From QHXW01 sp035297145 (GTDB lineage Bacteria > Acidobacteriota > Terriglobia > Bryobacterales > Bryobacteraceae): a DNA stretch of 64,000 nucleotides. Positions 1 to 8,613 of this stretch are shown piece by piece. Both the position numbers and the translations under genes were made by a program. The stretch covers positions 1-64,000 of the forward strand of contig DATGZN010000036.1 of assembly GCA_035297145.1 (NCBI GenBank), given 5' to 3'. Positions within the stretch are counted from its first letter, which is position 1. Every line of letters starts with the position of its first letter. The notes beneath the pieces were generated by a model that was not told the origin of the DNA, did no database searches, and was given only the letters and a program-made list of their open reading frames with translations.

Positions 1-123
1 AAGGTGCCGAAACCGCGCGAGCTGCCTAGAGACACGCCGTCCCATCTTGGATTCGAACCACATTTTCAAGCACTTGTGAGGAGAGCCAGAACTGAAGTGC
101 TTTGATTTCAACGCGGCGATTTG

Positions 124-149
124 TGGCTCCCCAGGTAGGACTCGAACCT
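124..149 (-). other. 3' fragment of a tRNA gene (tRNA-Asn-like tail)
   Basis: Read on the minus strand, these 26 bases give a T-loop (GGTTCGAGTCC), a 3' acceptor strand CTGGGGA, a discriminator G and an encoded CCA. The 3' end resembles bacterial tRNA-Asn as I remember it. No D-arm, anticodon arm or 5' acceptor strand precedes it: the bases on that side are the end of the ASPIC/UnbV gene. It is therefore a partial tRNA copy, such as integration or recombination leaves at an attachment site. Bases 1-123 hold no gene that I can recognise. Confidence 0.55.
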
Positions 150-155
150 GCACAC

Positions 156-3100
156 CTACTCCCGCGAGTCCAATTCCCGCAGTGCGCGAACAGCCACCTG
201 GCTCGCGGGTTTCTTCGCCAGGAGCTGGCGCATGAGATCGCGGGCCTTCTCCCGCTCGCCCATCTGGACGTAGACGCGTCCCAGGTTGAGGTAGAGCTCC
301 TCGTTGTCGGGGGCTATTCCGATGCCGTAGCGGAACGCGGCGATGGCATCGTCCCGTTGACCCAATTCGGCATATAGCACTCCGAGATTGTTGATGGCGC
401 CAGTGTGATCGCGTTTGAGGGAAATGGCCCGCTCGAACCATGGTTTGGCTTCGGCCGTGCGATTCTGGCGGGCGAACGTGAGGCCTAGCTGATTGGCGGC
501 ATCGGCATTCTGGGGATCGGCGTCCGCGGCTCTGCGAAGGAAATTCTCGGCCGCCGGCAGGTCGTTGAGCTTGAGGCACACGTCTCCGGCTCCGAGCAGA
601 GCGTCGGCGTGCTCCGGGCGGATGGCCAGCACCTGCTTGTATTCCTCGAGCGCCGGCTTCCACCGTTCGGCTTCGTAGTGAATGCGCGAGAGCGCCAGGT
701 GAGCCTTCCAGTGGTCGGGGTGGCGATGCACCACTTCGTCCAAATACGGAATCGCCTGGTCGGGATAACCGGCCCAATAGAACGCCGCGCCGAGTTTGAA
801 ATAATTGCGCCGAGGAGTCAAATAGTAAAGCCCGGGAAACGGCAAGGCCATATCGGGGCCGCGGCCGGCGACGAGAGTCTTCAGATCGCGGTCGAGTACA
901 TCGGCGGACGGAATCTCGGCGTAGATCTTCTGCGCGTGGCTGCGGTCATCCACCAGCAGAAGCAGCGGCAACTCAAGATCGGTTCGCAGCTCGAACAAAT
1001 ACCGGTGGAATACCGAGTAGTAGGCCGCCAGGTCCGGCGAACTCCGCGACACATCGACGACTTCGAAAGGCAACGAGGACGGAACCGACGGCGGCGCTCC
1101 AGCGGTCAGGAGCAGAAATCCGGGGCCTTTGCGCTTTTCCGGCAGGGGCGGGGGATCGATCAACCACGTGGAGGCGAAATCGGGCTGATTAACTCCTTCG
1201 ACCGGCGCGGCCGGCATGCTGGCTCGCGGCCGGAACGGCGTGGCCTCCACATGGTCCGATCCTTCTTCGATCTCATAACGGAAACCTGCGCGGAGCTTGG
1301 AGAACTGCTGCGTGGCGCCCGACGGCCAGGTGATAGCCGCGGTTGCCTCATTGGCGTTCTGCAAGCCGAAGTGAAGTTGCTTCGAGTGCTGTGACAGGTA
1401 TCCGCTGCCCGCGCTGAGGTACTGGACGCGTCCGTTCACTTCCACGCGTGCACCAATGGCGTCGCGATTGGATTTCGTACCGCGCAGGCGAAGCGCAATG
1501 GAACGTTTGCCGATGCCGCAGTTGTTGCGCAAAATCCGAACCTGCGGGCCCAAACGGCTCTTCAGCACGATATCGAGATTGCCGTCGTTATCGATATCGG
1601 TGGCCGCGAAGGCGCGGGAATCATCGGCGAAGTCGAGGCCGCTGACTCCGGAGAAATCGTAAAACTTTGCAGCGCCGCCGGCCGCGGGCGTCACGCGCTT
1701 ATAGAAAACGTTAGGCTCGCGCCCGCACCAGCTATAGTTCTCGCGGATGAGCTGATTAATGGCATTCCAGCCATTTTCGTAATCGGGAGCCGGCTGGTCG
1801 GCTGGCGGCGATTTCGCTACCACCTGCCGCCAGAAGAAGCTGTTCAAATCCTTCTCCGACGGATTGGTCAGCATTCCGGTGGTGATGAAGATCTCGGGGG
1901 CGCCGTCGTTGTCGAAGTCGAGTCCATCGGCGCTCCAGGCCCAACGTCCCATGGCCACGCCTTCCGGCGCACTAGTCTCCTCGAACTTCCCATCGCCAAG
2001 GTTGCGGAAGAGCGAGCTGCCCTTGGTGTGGCTGTGAAAAGCGGCGCGGTGATCGCGGCCGGGTGAGAAGGCAGGGTCATCGACCACCCGCTGGCCGGCT
2101 TCGGTCCACATGTTGGAGACATAAAGGTCCGGCCGGCCGTCGCCATCGTAGTCAAACCATGCCGCACTCATGCCGGGGGCCATGTTCTCGACGCCTGCTG
2201 CGCCAGCCTCGTCGTGAAACTTGCCGCCGCGGTTGCGGTACAGGTTGCTCTTGCCGAAATCGTTGGCTACGTAAAGATCCGGCCAGCCGTCGCCGTCGAA
2301 GTCGCACCAGGCGGGGGCAAAGCTGTAGTGATGGTTGTTCTGGTCCAGTCCGGTCTCGTTGGTGACGTCCTCGAAGTATCCGCCGGAAGCCGTGAGCTCA
2401 TTGCGGAAAAGAAAGTTCGGAGGACCATTTTCCGCGTCGTGATAGGGGGCAGGGTAGCGATACTGGTCCTCGCTCTGAAAATAGATATAGGTGCAGAGAT
2501 AGAGATCCAGGCGCCCGTCCCGGTTGTAGTCCGCGGCTGCCATTCCGGTGAACGATCCCTGCGGATCGGCGCGGAACCGGAAGGCGTCAGGCGCATGCGT
2601 GAACGTGCCATCGCCCTGGTTCAAAAACAGCAGCGGCCCCGCGCTTCGCAAAACGGCCAGATCCTGGCGCCCGGAATTGCGGAAATCGGCGAACAACGCG
2701 CACGTCGTGTCATCCAGGACGCCCACGCCTGCCTTTTCGGTGATGTCGACTAGCGTGCCGTCGCCGCGATTCTTATACAGGCGATTCGGCAGTCCGCCGG
2801 GCTGGCAAACGTAGATCTCGTCCCATCCGTCGTTGTCGATGTCGCCGACTGCGACGCCGTTGTTTCCGTAAATGTCGATGCCGGTGGCTGAGTCGAGCCT
2901 GGATCGCCACCACACGTTGCCCTTCAATAACTGCTCATCAAACGAAGTCACGCCGTGGAATGCGTGCGCGGTGATGTCGTGAAACAGAGGCTCCTTGGCG
3001 GTAACCAGCGTCTCACTGAGTGGCGAGAACTCCGCGAGGCGCCCGTTCTTCCAGACTTGTTTCCAGAAGCCGACGCGATAGGCGCCGTCGCCGGCAATTT

Positions 3101-3662
3101 CATAACGGACAATGTTCCGCGGCAACACGAAGAAGGCGCTGCGACGAAGATGACCGAGAGAGGCGATCCAGTGCGCGAGGCCGCTGTGAAATCCATCCGC
3201 AGAACCGAATTCCGCCACGCTAACACCGTCGGCCATCGACTTGTACCGGAGCGGCATGGGGGATGCGCCCCGAAAATCGTCCGACAGTTGCAACGGGGTG
3301 CCGCGAAGCGCGGCTCGAAGACGCTGCTCGATTTCCTGGGCTTCCTTTTCAAATGGGAATTCGTCAGTTCCGGGCTCCGTGTGAGCCAGAACGCTCTCAT
3401 AAGGACTGGGTTTGCGGAAGCGGACGGGATACCGAGTGGCGCTGAAACTCCTCGAAGGAACGAACAACCCGGACGAAGCCAGCGCCGCGAGAAATTCGCG
3501 ACGTCCGATGGGAGGAACCGCCACACTGTAAGGGTAGGACAGGCACTCGTAGCTGTCCACAAGTGCGAGGAGCTCCTTTTTCAACGTAACGAATCCGAAA
3601 GGCCGCAGGTACCCGCAAAAGGCGCGTGTCCCTTCGCTACATGGGTCGCGCAGCGAAGTCAT
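156..3662 (-). CDS. Exported FG-GAP/VCBS repeat, ASPIC/UnbV and TPR protein
   Basis: Protein of 1,168 aa. About residues 265-720 hold FG-GAP/VCBS repeats with calcium-binding D-x-D-x-D-G loops (first DIDNDGWDE near 275). An ASPIC/UnbV domain follows at about 720-790, with the typical GAR and SGSGYLSQ stretch, and at least five TPRs fill about 970-1150. A twin-arginine-like motif, RREFLAALASSG, lies near residue 53, which suggests Tat export; the long stretch before it suggests that translation may really start downstream, for example at a GTG around residue 25. The ATG used here overlaps the stop of the upstream metallopeptidase gene (ATGA), which implies coupling. The ASPIC/UnbV plus TPR architecture is frequent in Acidobacteria and Planctomycetes; its role is unknown, perhaps surface binding. 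Confidence 0.85.
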   Translation of the reverse strand: MTSLRDPCSEGTRAFCGYLRPFGFVTLKKELLALVDSYECLSYPYSVAVPPIGRREFLAALASSGLFVPSRSFSATRYPVRFRKPSPYESVLAHTEPGTDEFPFEKEAQEIEQRLRAALRGTPLQLSDDFRGASPMPLRYKSMADGVSVAEFGSADGFHSGLAHWIASLGHLRRSAFFVLPRNIVRYEIAGDGAYRVGFWKQVWKNGRLAEFSPLSETLVTAKEPLFHDITAHAFHGVTSFDEQLLKGNVWWRSRLDSATGIDIYGNNGVAVGDIDNDGWDEIYVCQPGGLPNRLYKNRGDGTLVDITEKAGVGVLDDTTCALFADFRNSGRQDLAVLRSAGPLLFLNQGDGTFTHAPDAFRFRADPQGSFTGMAAADYNRDGRLDLYLCTYIYFQSEDQYRYPAPYHDAENGPPNFLFRNELTASGGYFEDVTNETGLDQNNHHYSFAPAWCDFDGDGWPDLYVANDFGKSNLYRNRGGKFHDEAGAAGVENMAPGMSAAWFDYDGDGRPDLYVSNMWTEAGQRVVDDPAFSPGRDHRAAFHSHTKGSSLFRNLGDGKFEETSAPEGVAMGRWAWSADGLDFDNDGAPEIFITTGMLTNPSEKDLNSFFWRQVVAKSPPADQPAPDYENGWNAINQLIRENYSWCGREPNVFYKRVTPAAGGAAKFYDFSGVSGLDFADDSRAFAATDIDNDGNLDIVLKSRLGPQVRILRNNCGIGKRSIALRLRGTKSNRDAIGARVEVNGRVQYLSAGSGYLSQHSKQLHFGLQNANEATAAITWPSGATQQFSKLRAGFRYEIEEGSDHVEATPFRPRASMPAAPVEGVNQPDFASTWLIDPPPLPEKRKGPGFLLLTAGAPPSVPSSLPFEVVDVSRSSPDLAAYYSVFHRYLFELRTDLELPLLLLVDDRSHAQKIYAEIPSADVLDRDLKTLVAGRGPDMALPFPGLYYLTPRRNYFKLGAAFYWAGYPDQAIPYLDEVVHRHPDHWKAHLALSRIHYEAERWKPALEEYKQVLAIRPEHADALLGAGDVCLKLNDLPAAENFLRRAADADPQNADAANQLGLTFARQNRTAEAKPWFERAISLKRDHTGAINNLGVLYAELGQRDDAIAAFRYGIGIAPDNEELYLNLGRVYVQMGEREKARDLMRQLLAKKPASQVAVRALRELDSRE

Positions 3663-4045
3663 CGGAGACGCTGTGCGCGGCGGCGCTCGGCACGGCGGAC
3701 GCGCGCCTCGTCCATGCCGAAGTAATGGGCCACTTCGTGCCAGACGGTTTCCTCGACCAGTTTTTCCAGATGCTCGGGGCTTCGGGCCAGGCGCTCGTGC
3801 GGGCCTTGGAAGATCACGATTTGATCGGGCATGGCGAAGCTATCGAAAACGCTGCGCGCAGTGAGAGGCCGCCCGCGGTACAGGCCCAGCAGCGTTCCGC
3901 CAGGCCGCACGCCGGCTCCGCGAAGTTGCATGGTGGACGGTTCTTGCTCGACGATCATGGCGATGTTGGACATGCGGCGGCGGAAGCGCTGCGGGATTTT
4001 GGCGCAGGCGCGTGTGACCAGGCGGTCGAAGTCTTGAGCGGTCAA
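3659..4045 (-). CDS. Zincin-like metallopeptidase, DUF1025/PF06262 family
   Basis: Small protein of about 128 aa. Near its C-terminus it carries WHEVAHYFGMDE, a HExxH zinc-protease motif with a downstream acidic residue, as in the 'possibl zinc metallo-peptidase' family PF06262. The body (SNIAMIVEQEPS, LLGLYRGRPLT, PDQIVIFQGP) also follows that family. I chose a TTG start at 4045 because the family normally begins just before the AQDFDRLV segment. An upstream ATG at 4192 is in frame but would add about 49 unrelated residues. The gene overlaps the ASPIC/UnbV gene by four bases. Substrate unknown. Confidence 0.75.
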   Translation of the reverse strand: MTAQDFDRLVTRACAKIPQRFRRRMSNIAMIVEQEPSTMQLRGAGVRPGGTLLGLYRGRPLTARSVFDSFAMPDQIVIFQGPHERLARSPEHLEKLVEETVWHEVAHYFGMDEARVRRAERRRAQRLR

Positions 4046-4209
4046 CCTGAGTGTCCGGAAATGGGAATGGGTTTGATTTGCAAAATTTGTTTTTTGAGTG
4101 CAAATGGCTTGGTCACATTGAGATGCATGGCACCAGTCATAGGTATACCATCGAGCGGAGATGGTGAGGGCGGCAAAACAGGTGCCAGGCAACGCTGTCC
4201 ACGCGCCAA

Positions 4210-4279
4210 GGCGAGGCGTGCCTCGCCCCTACATCCCACGCTTCGTAGTGGCCGGACACGTCAGGCCTGCCGCTACGAA
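4210..4279. repeat. Two consecutive palindromes (REP-like module)
   Basis: GGCGAGGC-GT-GCCTCGCC (4210-4227) is a perfect 8-bp stem with a two-base loop. It is followed by TTCGTAGTGGC (4242-4252) facing GCCGCTACGAA (4269-4279), 10 of 11 pairing. A related string (gtaggggcgaggcgcgcc) recurs at about 59962-59979, so at least part of it is dispersed. It lies between the metallopeptidase gene and cmk, which are divergent. No gene is recognisable in 4046-4473. Confidence 0.6.
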
Positions 4280-4291
4280 ATGACTGGGACG

Positions 4292-4437
4292 GTCCACTAG
4301 TGACCTGTCGCAGCGATTTCGTTAGGATGACGCAACCGCTCGCTTTGGTCGCGGCTCAGTATCCGGCGCGATTCACGGAGCCCCGACTGGAGGAAGCCGT
4401 AGTAACGATCTGGCTGCGACAGGCCACTGGTAAGGAC
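4292..4437. repeat. 146-bp element bounded by ~34-bp imperfect inverted repeats (MITE-like)
   Basis: The left arm (4292-4324) and right arm (4403-4437) are near reverse complements. Their core, CCTGTCGCAG against CTGCGACAGG, is perfect, and the flanking CCACTAGTG/CCACTGG and CGTTA/TAACG match with small gaps. The interior has no coding content. The length and arm structure fit a miniature inverted-repeat element, but I see no clear target-site duplication. It could also act as a structured leader just upstream of cmk. Confidence 0.5.
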
Positions 4438-4473
4438 GATGGCTGGTCTTGTTATTCTACGGAGGAACCGTTC

Positions 4474-5133
4474 ATGGCTATTGTGATCGCGATCGACGGC
4501 CCGGCGGGCGCGGGCAAGAGCACCATTGCGCGCCGTCTGGCTACGCGGCTGGGCTTCACTTATATTGATAGCGGCGCCATGTACAGGGCAGTGGCGCTGT
4601 GGGCGTTGCGCCAGAAGCTCGATCCATCGGACCGGCACCGCATGGAGCAACTGGCGCTCGCGGCGGCGATCTCACTGGAAGGTGAACGAGTAGTGCTGAA
4701 TGGCGAGGATGTGACGGAGGCGCTTCGCGGGCCCGAGGTGTCGCGAGCTGCGTCGCTCGTGGCAACGATACCTGGAGTGCGCCGGGCGCTGGTGGACAAG
4801 CAGCGGGAGATTGGCGCACAGAATAATGTCGTGATGGAAGGTCGAGATATCGGCTCGGTGGTGTTTCCTCAGGCGGATTTGAAGATTTTTCTCGATGCGG
4901 AGTCGGAGGAGCGCGCGCGGCGGCGGGCGGCCGAGGTCAATGGCGATCACGAGCTGATCGCGCACCAGATCCGCGAGCGCGACGAGCGTGACCGGACGCG
5001 TGCCGAGGCGCCGCTCACCCAGGCTCTCGACGCCGTGTACTTCGATTCAACAGGGCTATCCATCGAAGAAGTCGAAGAAGCCATCCTAAAGCTGGTACGC
5101 GCGCGCATTACGAACGGGAAGGAGTTTCGTTGA
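4474..5133 (+). CDS. cmk: Cytidylate kinase
   Basis: 219-aa cytosolic nucleoside-monophosphate kinase that phosphorylates CMP and dCMP with ATP. The N-terminus has the P-loop GPAGAGKST (about residues 9-17) followed by YIDSGAMYRA. The middle has VMEGRDIGSVVFP, the typical CMP-binding GRDIG segment, and RRRAAEVN is the lid arginine stretch. Length is normal for the family (~220 aa). The start ATG has a Shine-Dalgarno GGAGGA at 4461-4466. The stop overlaps the TTG start of lysC, so the two are probably translated together. Confidence 0.95.
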   Translation: MAIVIAIDGPAGAGKSTIARRLATRLGFTYIDSGAMYRAVALWALRQKLDPSDRHRMEQLALAAAISLEGERVVLNGEDVTEALRGPEVSRAASLVATIPGVRRALVDKQREIGAQNNVVMEGRDIGSVVFPQADLKIFLDAESEERARRRAAEVNGDHELIAHQIRERDERDRTRAEAPLTQALDAVYFDSTGLSIEEVEEAILKLVRARITNGKEFR

Positions 5134-6584
5134 AGGATCTACTGGTAATGAAATTCGGCGGCACGAGCGTCGGCAGCGCCGAACGCATGCGCGCGGCCGC
5201 CAAGCTTTCGGCGGGGTATAAGCGCAAGCGGCCGGTGGTGATCGTGGTATCGGCCATGTCGGGTGTCACGGATCTGTTGATCGAGACCACCAAACATGCG
5301 GAGGCGGGCGACAACGCCGGGCGCAACGCGAATATTCGGAAGCTCGAGGAACGTCATGTGCAGGCATGTAGGGAGCTGCTACCGGCCTCGAAACAGAAGC
5401 CCGTGTTGGCGGGGATACGCGAGCTGGTGGGCGAATTTGATCGCATCACGCATGGCATGCTCATGCTCAACGACCGTCCGCCGCGCTCCGTCGATGAAGC
5501 CATTGCCATCGGCGAGAGGCTTTCGGCGCTCATGATCGCCGCTTTTCTCAACTCCGCGGGGACGAAAGCGGAGGCCATCAATGCAGCAGAGGTAATCGTC
5601 ACCGACGCGGTTTTCGGCAGCGCGTCGCCGCTGATGGAGCAGACCACGGTGAAAGCGCGCAAGCTCCTCGGGCCGCTGATTCGGAGCGGCGTGCTGCCGG
5701 TGGTGACGGGCTTCAACGGAGCGACGGCCGACGGGCGGCCGACGACGCTGGGCCGCGGAGGCTCGGATTTTTCGGCGTCCATTCTGGCGGCCGCACTGGG
5801 CGCGCGCGAGCTATGGATCTGGACGGACGTGGACGGCATCATGACGGCCGATCCGCGTCTGGTGCCGGATGCCACCGTGCTGGAAGAGGTCACCTATCGC
5901 GAGGCAGCGGAGCTGGCTTACAACGGCGCCAAGGTTCTGCACCCGCGCACGCTCGCGCCGCTGGTGGCCCGCAAGATTCCGGTGTGGAGCAAGAACAGTT
6001 TCGCGCCCGAGAAGCCCGGGACGAAGATTGTGCCGCGCATCCACTCGCTGAAAGGCGCGCGCGCGGTGACATCGCTGGCGAAGGTGGCGCTGGTGTCGCT
6101 TGAGCCGGCGCACGCGACGCTCAACGGAGCGCTGGTGATGGCGCGCGCTTTGGACGCTCTGGCACGCGCCAATGTGGAGGTGCTATCGCTTTCCAGTTCC
6201 AGCTACCGGCAAAGTTTCTGCTTCCTTGTACGCAGCGAGGAACGGGATCGCGCGGTGGAGGCCATGGAATCCGCCTTGGCGCTAGAGCTGGCGCACGGCT
6301 ACTTGCGGCCGATCGATGTGGATGAACAGGTGGGGTTGCTGGCGGTGGTGGGCGAAGGGATGCAAGGTACGCCCGGCCTCGCGGGACGCATCTTCACGGC
6401 GATTTCGCGCGAGCGGATCAACATCATCGCCATTGCGCAGGGATCCAACGAGCTGACGATCGCAATTGTGGTGCGTCGGGATGGCCTGGAAGCGGCGGTG
6501 CGGGCCGTGCATGCGGAGTGCGGGATGGGGGATCAAGGTGCCAAGGCAAAAGGCAAACGGCAAAAGGCAAACGGCAAAAGTTGA
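5130..6584 (+). CDS. lysC: Aspartate kinase with C-terminal ACT domains
   Basis: 484 aa. First enzyme of the aspartate pathway (Lys, Thr, Met), converting L-aspartate to 4-phospho-L-aspartate. KFGGTSVGSA near the N-terminus is the kinase signature, FNGATADGRPTTLGRGGSD is the substrate/ATP region, and two ACT modules fill about 320-470, with GMQGTPGLAGRIF in the second, as in ThrA-type kinases. The start is taken as TTG at 5130 overlapping the cmk stop, with GGAAGG upstream; ATG 5148 would remove six residues. The last ~14 residues (KAKGKRQKANGKS) are encoded by a simple inverted-repeat tract and are not part of the family, so the end looks extended by repeat DNA. Confidence 0.93.
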   Translation: MKDLLVMKFGGTSVGSAERMRAAAKLSAGYKRKRPVVIVVSAMSGVTDLLIETTKHAEAGDNAGRNANIRKLEERHVQACRELLPASKQKPVLAGIRELVGEFDRITHGMLMLNDRPPRSVDEAIAIGERLSALMIAAFLNSAGTKAEAINAAEVIVTDAVFGSASPLMEQTTVKARKLLGPLIRSGVLPVVTGFNGATADGRPTTLGRGGSDFSASILAAALGARELWIWTDVDGIMTADPRLVPDATVLEEVTYREAAELAYNGAKVLHPRTLAPLVARKIPVWSKNSFAPEKPGTKIVPRIHSLKGARAVTSLAKVALVSLEPAHATLNGALVMARALDALARANVEVLSLSSSSYRQSFCFLVRSEERDRAVEAMESALALELAHGYLRPIDVDEQVGLLAVVGEGMQGTPGLAGRIFTAISRERINIIAIAQGSNELTIAIVVRRDGLEAAVRAVHAECGMGDQGAKAKGKRQKANGKS

Positions 6585-6668
6585 GAGCGGCGGGCCTGTT
6601 GATATAATGGTTTATCCAGCCGAGGAGTTCCTTTTGCCTTTTGACATTTGCCTTTTGTCTTTTGCCTT
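6542..6668. repeat. Inverted AAAAGGCAAA-type simple repeats around a promoter
   Basis: 6542-6580 is built of caaaaggcaaacgg units. 6630-6668 is the complementary tract, built of cttttgcctttt units. The two arms (each ~39 bp) flank a 49-bp centre that carries a promoter. The left arm encodes the odd C-terminus of LysC, and the right arm lies in the leader of the PPIase gene. The transcript from lysC could form a long A/G-C/U hairpin here. Confidence 0.6.
6581..6608 (+). promoter_or_regulatory. Sigma-70-type promoter for the PPIase gene
   Basis: TTGAGA (6581-6586), 16-bp spacer, then a consensus TATAAT (6603-6608). Predicted start is near 6615, about 65 bases before the PPIase ATG. It lies between the arms of an inverted repeat and overlaps the lysC stop. 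Confidence 0.55.
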
Positions 6669-6679
6669 GAGAGGTGTGC

Positions 6680-8602
6680 ATGTTTAATCTATTTCGCAGC
6701 CGCGACCGGCTGGTCCGAATTTTGCTGAGCGCCGTGTTGCTGGTGGTGGCTCTTTCGATGGTCACCTATCTGATTCCCAGTTACGGGAACACAGATCGGG
6801 GGCCGGACTCAGTGGTCGCCGAAGTTGGGAAAGAAACCATCACGGCGCACGATATCCAGATATTTGTCCAAAACGCAATTCGCTCGCGCACGATACCAAT
6901 GGACATGGTGTCGCTCTACTTGCCGCAGCTCGTGGATGACGTGGTCAATTTTCACGCCATGATATACGAGGCAAAGCGGCTCGGGCTTCGCGTGAGCGAC
7001 GAGGATGTCTCGGCCGCCATTCGCATGTCGAGACCGGATCTGTTTCCCGATGGCAAGTTTGTGGGCCGGGAAGCATATGCCGCCGTCTTGGCTCAGCAGA
7101 ATCTGACGATTCCGGAGTTTGAAACCGAATTTGCTAACAATGTTCTCATCACCCGCTTGACGCAGATCGTGGTGGAAGGCACGGTGGTGACTCCGGCGGA
7201 GATCGAGCAGGAATACCGCCGGCGCAACGACAAGGTCAAGATCGAATTCGTAAAGATCGAGCCGGAGAAGTTGAAATCCGACGTGAGCGTGACACCGGCG
7301 GAGATCAAGGCGTACTACGACAAGACCCCTGGGCAGTACCCAGTCCCAGAAAAGCGCAGCCTGGCAATTCTGATGCTGGACCAAGCCAAGATCGAGCAGT
7401 CGATTCAAGTGTCGGACGCGGAGCTGCACCGTGCCTACGACGCCGACAAGGAGAAATTCCGTAATCCCGAGCGCGTTCAGGCTCGCCACATCCTCATAAA
7501 AGGGGGCACTACGCCCGAGGAAGACGCCAAAGCCAGGGCCAAAGCTGAGGATCTCCTCAAGCAGCTGAAAGGGGGCGCGGATTTCGCCGAGCTGGCGAAG
7601 AAAAATTCGCAAGATCCGGGTTCGGGGTTCAAGGGTGGCGATCTTGGCTGGCTGGTCCGCGGCCAGACAGTGAAATCGTTCGAGGACGCAGCCTTCTCAC
7701 TGAAGCCCCATCAGATCAGCGATCCGGTGAAGACGCAGTTTGGATATCACATCATCCAGGTTCTGGAGCATCAGCAGCCGCATCTCGGAAGTTTTGAAGA
7801 AGTTCGTGCCCAACTCGCCGACGATGTGCGAAAAATGCGCGTCGGTAAAATGATGGAGGACCTGGCTGATCGCGCGGAGAGCGCTCTGAAGAAGGAACCG
7901 GCGGAGAAGGTCGCGGCAGAGCTGAATCTGGCGCCGCCGGTAGTGGCTGAGAATATTGGCCCCGGGGAGCCAATTCCTGGCATTGGGGCCAACAAGGACC
8001 TTCAGCAAGGCTTTAGCGGATTGCAAAAAGGCCAGGTATCGCCGCCGGTTTCTTTGCCGGGCAACCGAGTCGCTCTGGCGGTGGTGACCGCTGTTACCCC
8101 CGCGCGCTCCGCGACATTCGAAGAGGCGCAGGCGCAGATTCGGGGGATTCTAGAAGCCCAGAAAGCGGCGCAACTTTCCGGCCAGCGCTCGGCCGACCTT
8201 TTCGCCAAGGTCAAGGTCATGAACGGCGACGTGGAAAAGGCCGCCAAGTCCATGGGGCTGGAAGTGAAGACGCCCGCGCCATTTAACCGGTCAGCGTCTG
8301 TCGAGGGATTGGGTTCGGCGGCTTACTTTGCCGAGGCGTTCATCAAACCGGATGGGACTATCTTAGGTCCGCTGCCCGTGCCTCAAGGACGGGTGATCGC
8401 CAAAGTCCTGGAGAAGGTGCCCGCGGATATGTCTCTGCTGCCTGCCCAACGCGCCGGCCTGGCGGCGGAGTTGAGGGGAAAGAAGGCCCGCGAGCGGAAT
8501 GAGCTGTTCGCCGAGGGGGTGCGCGAGCAGCTCACCAAAGAGGGCAAACTCAAGATCCATAAGAAAGTCGTCGATCAACTGGCGGCGAGCTACCGGGGCT
8601 GA
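6680..8602 (+). CDS. Periplasmic SurA/PpiD-type peptidyl-prolyl cis-trans isomerase
   Basis: 640 aa. A cytoplasmic stub (FNLFRSRDRL) and one membrane helix at about residues 11-32 are followed by a SurA_N-type chaperone region and one parvulin (PPIC rotamase) domain at about 265-363 (VQARHILIKG, then GWLVRGQTV and FGYHIIQVLE). The arrangement is that of PpiD: anchored in the inner membrane, facing the periplasm and helping outer-membrane or secreted proteins fold. I take ATG 6680 because GAGAGG lies at 6669-6674; a GTG six bases upstream is the alternative. Confidence 0.87.
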   Translation: MFNLFRSRDRLVRILLSAVLLVVALSMVTYLIPSYGNTDRGPDSVVAEVGKETITAHDIQIFVQNAIRSRTIPMDMVSLYLPQLVDDVVNFHAMIYEAKRLGLRVSDEDVSAAIRMSRPDLFPDGKFVGREAYAAVLAQQNLTIPEFETEFANNVLITRLTQIVVEGTVVTPAEIEQEYRRRNDKVKIEFVKIEPEKLKSDVSVTPAEIKAYYDKTPGQYPVPEKRSLAILMLDQAKIEQSIQVSDAELHRAYDADKEKFRNPERVQARHILIKGGTTPEEDAKARAKAEDLLKQLKGGADFAELAKKNSQDPGSGFKGGDLGWLVRGQTVKSFEDAAFSLKPHQISDPVKTQFGYHIIQVLEHQQPHLGSFEEVRAQLADDVRKMRVGKMMEDLADRAESALKKEPAEKVAAELNLAPPVVAENIGPGEPIPGIGANKDLQQGFSGLQKGQVSPPVSLPGNRVALAVVTAVTPARSATFEEAQAQIRGILEAQKAAQLSGQRSADLFAKVKVMNGDVEKAAKSMGLEVKTPAPFNRSASVEGLGSAAYFAEAFIKPDGTILGPLPVPQGRVIAKVLEKVPADMSLLPAQRAGLAAELRGKKARERNELFAEGVREQLTKEGKLKIHKKVVDQLAASYRG

Positions 8603-8613
8603 TCGGCGCCGGA

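Noticed and set aside
1..123. Second partial tRNA (T-loop-like GGTTCGAATCC on the minus strand)
   Set aside because: The flanking bases do not form a 5-bp T-stem or an acceptor arm.
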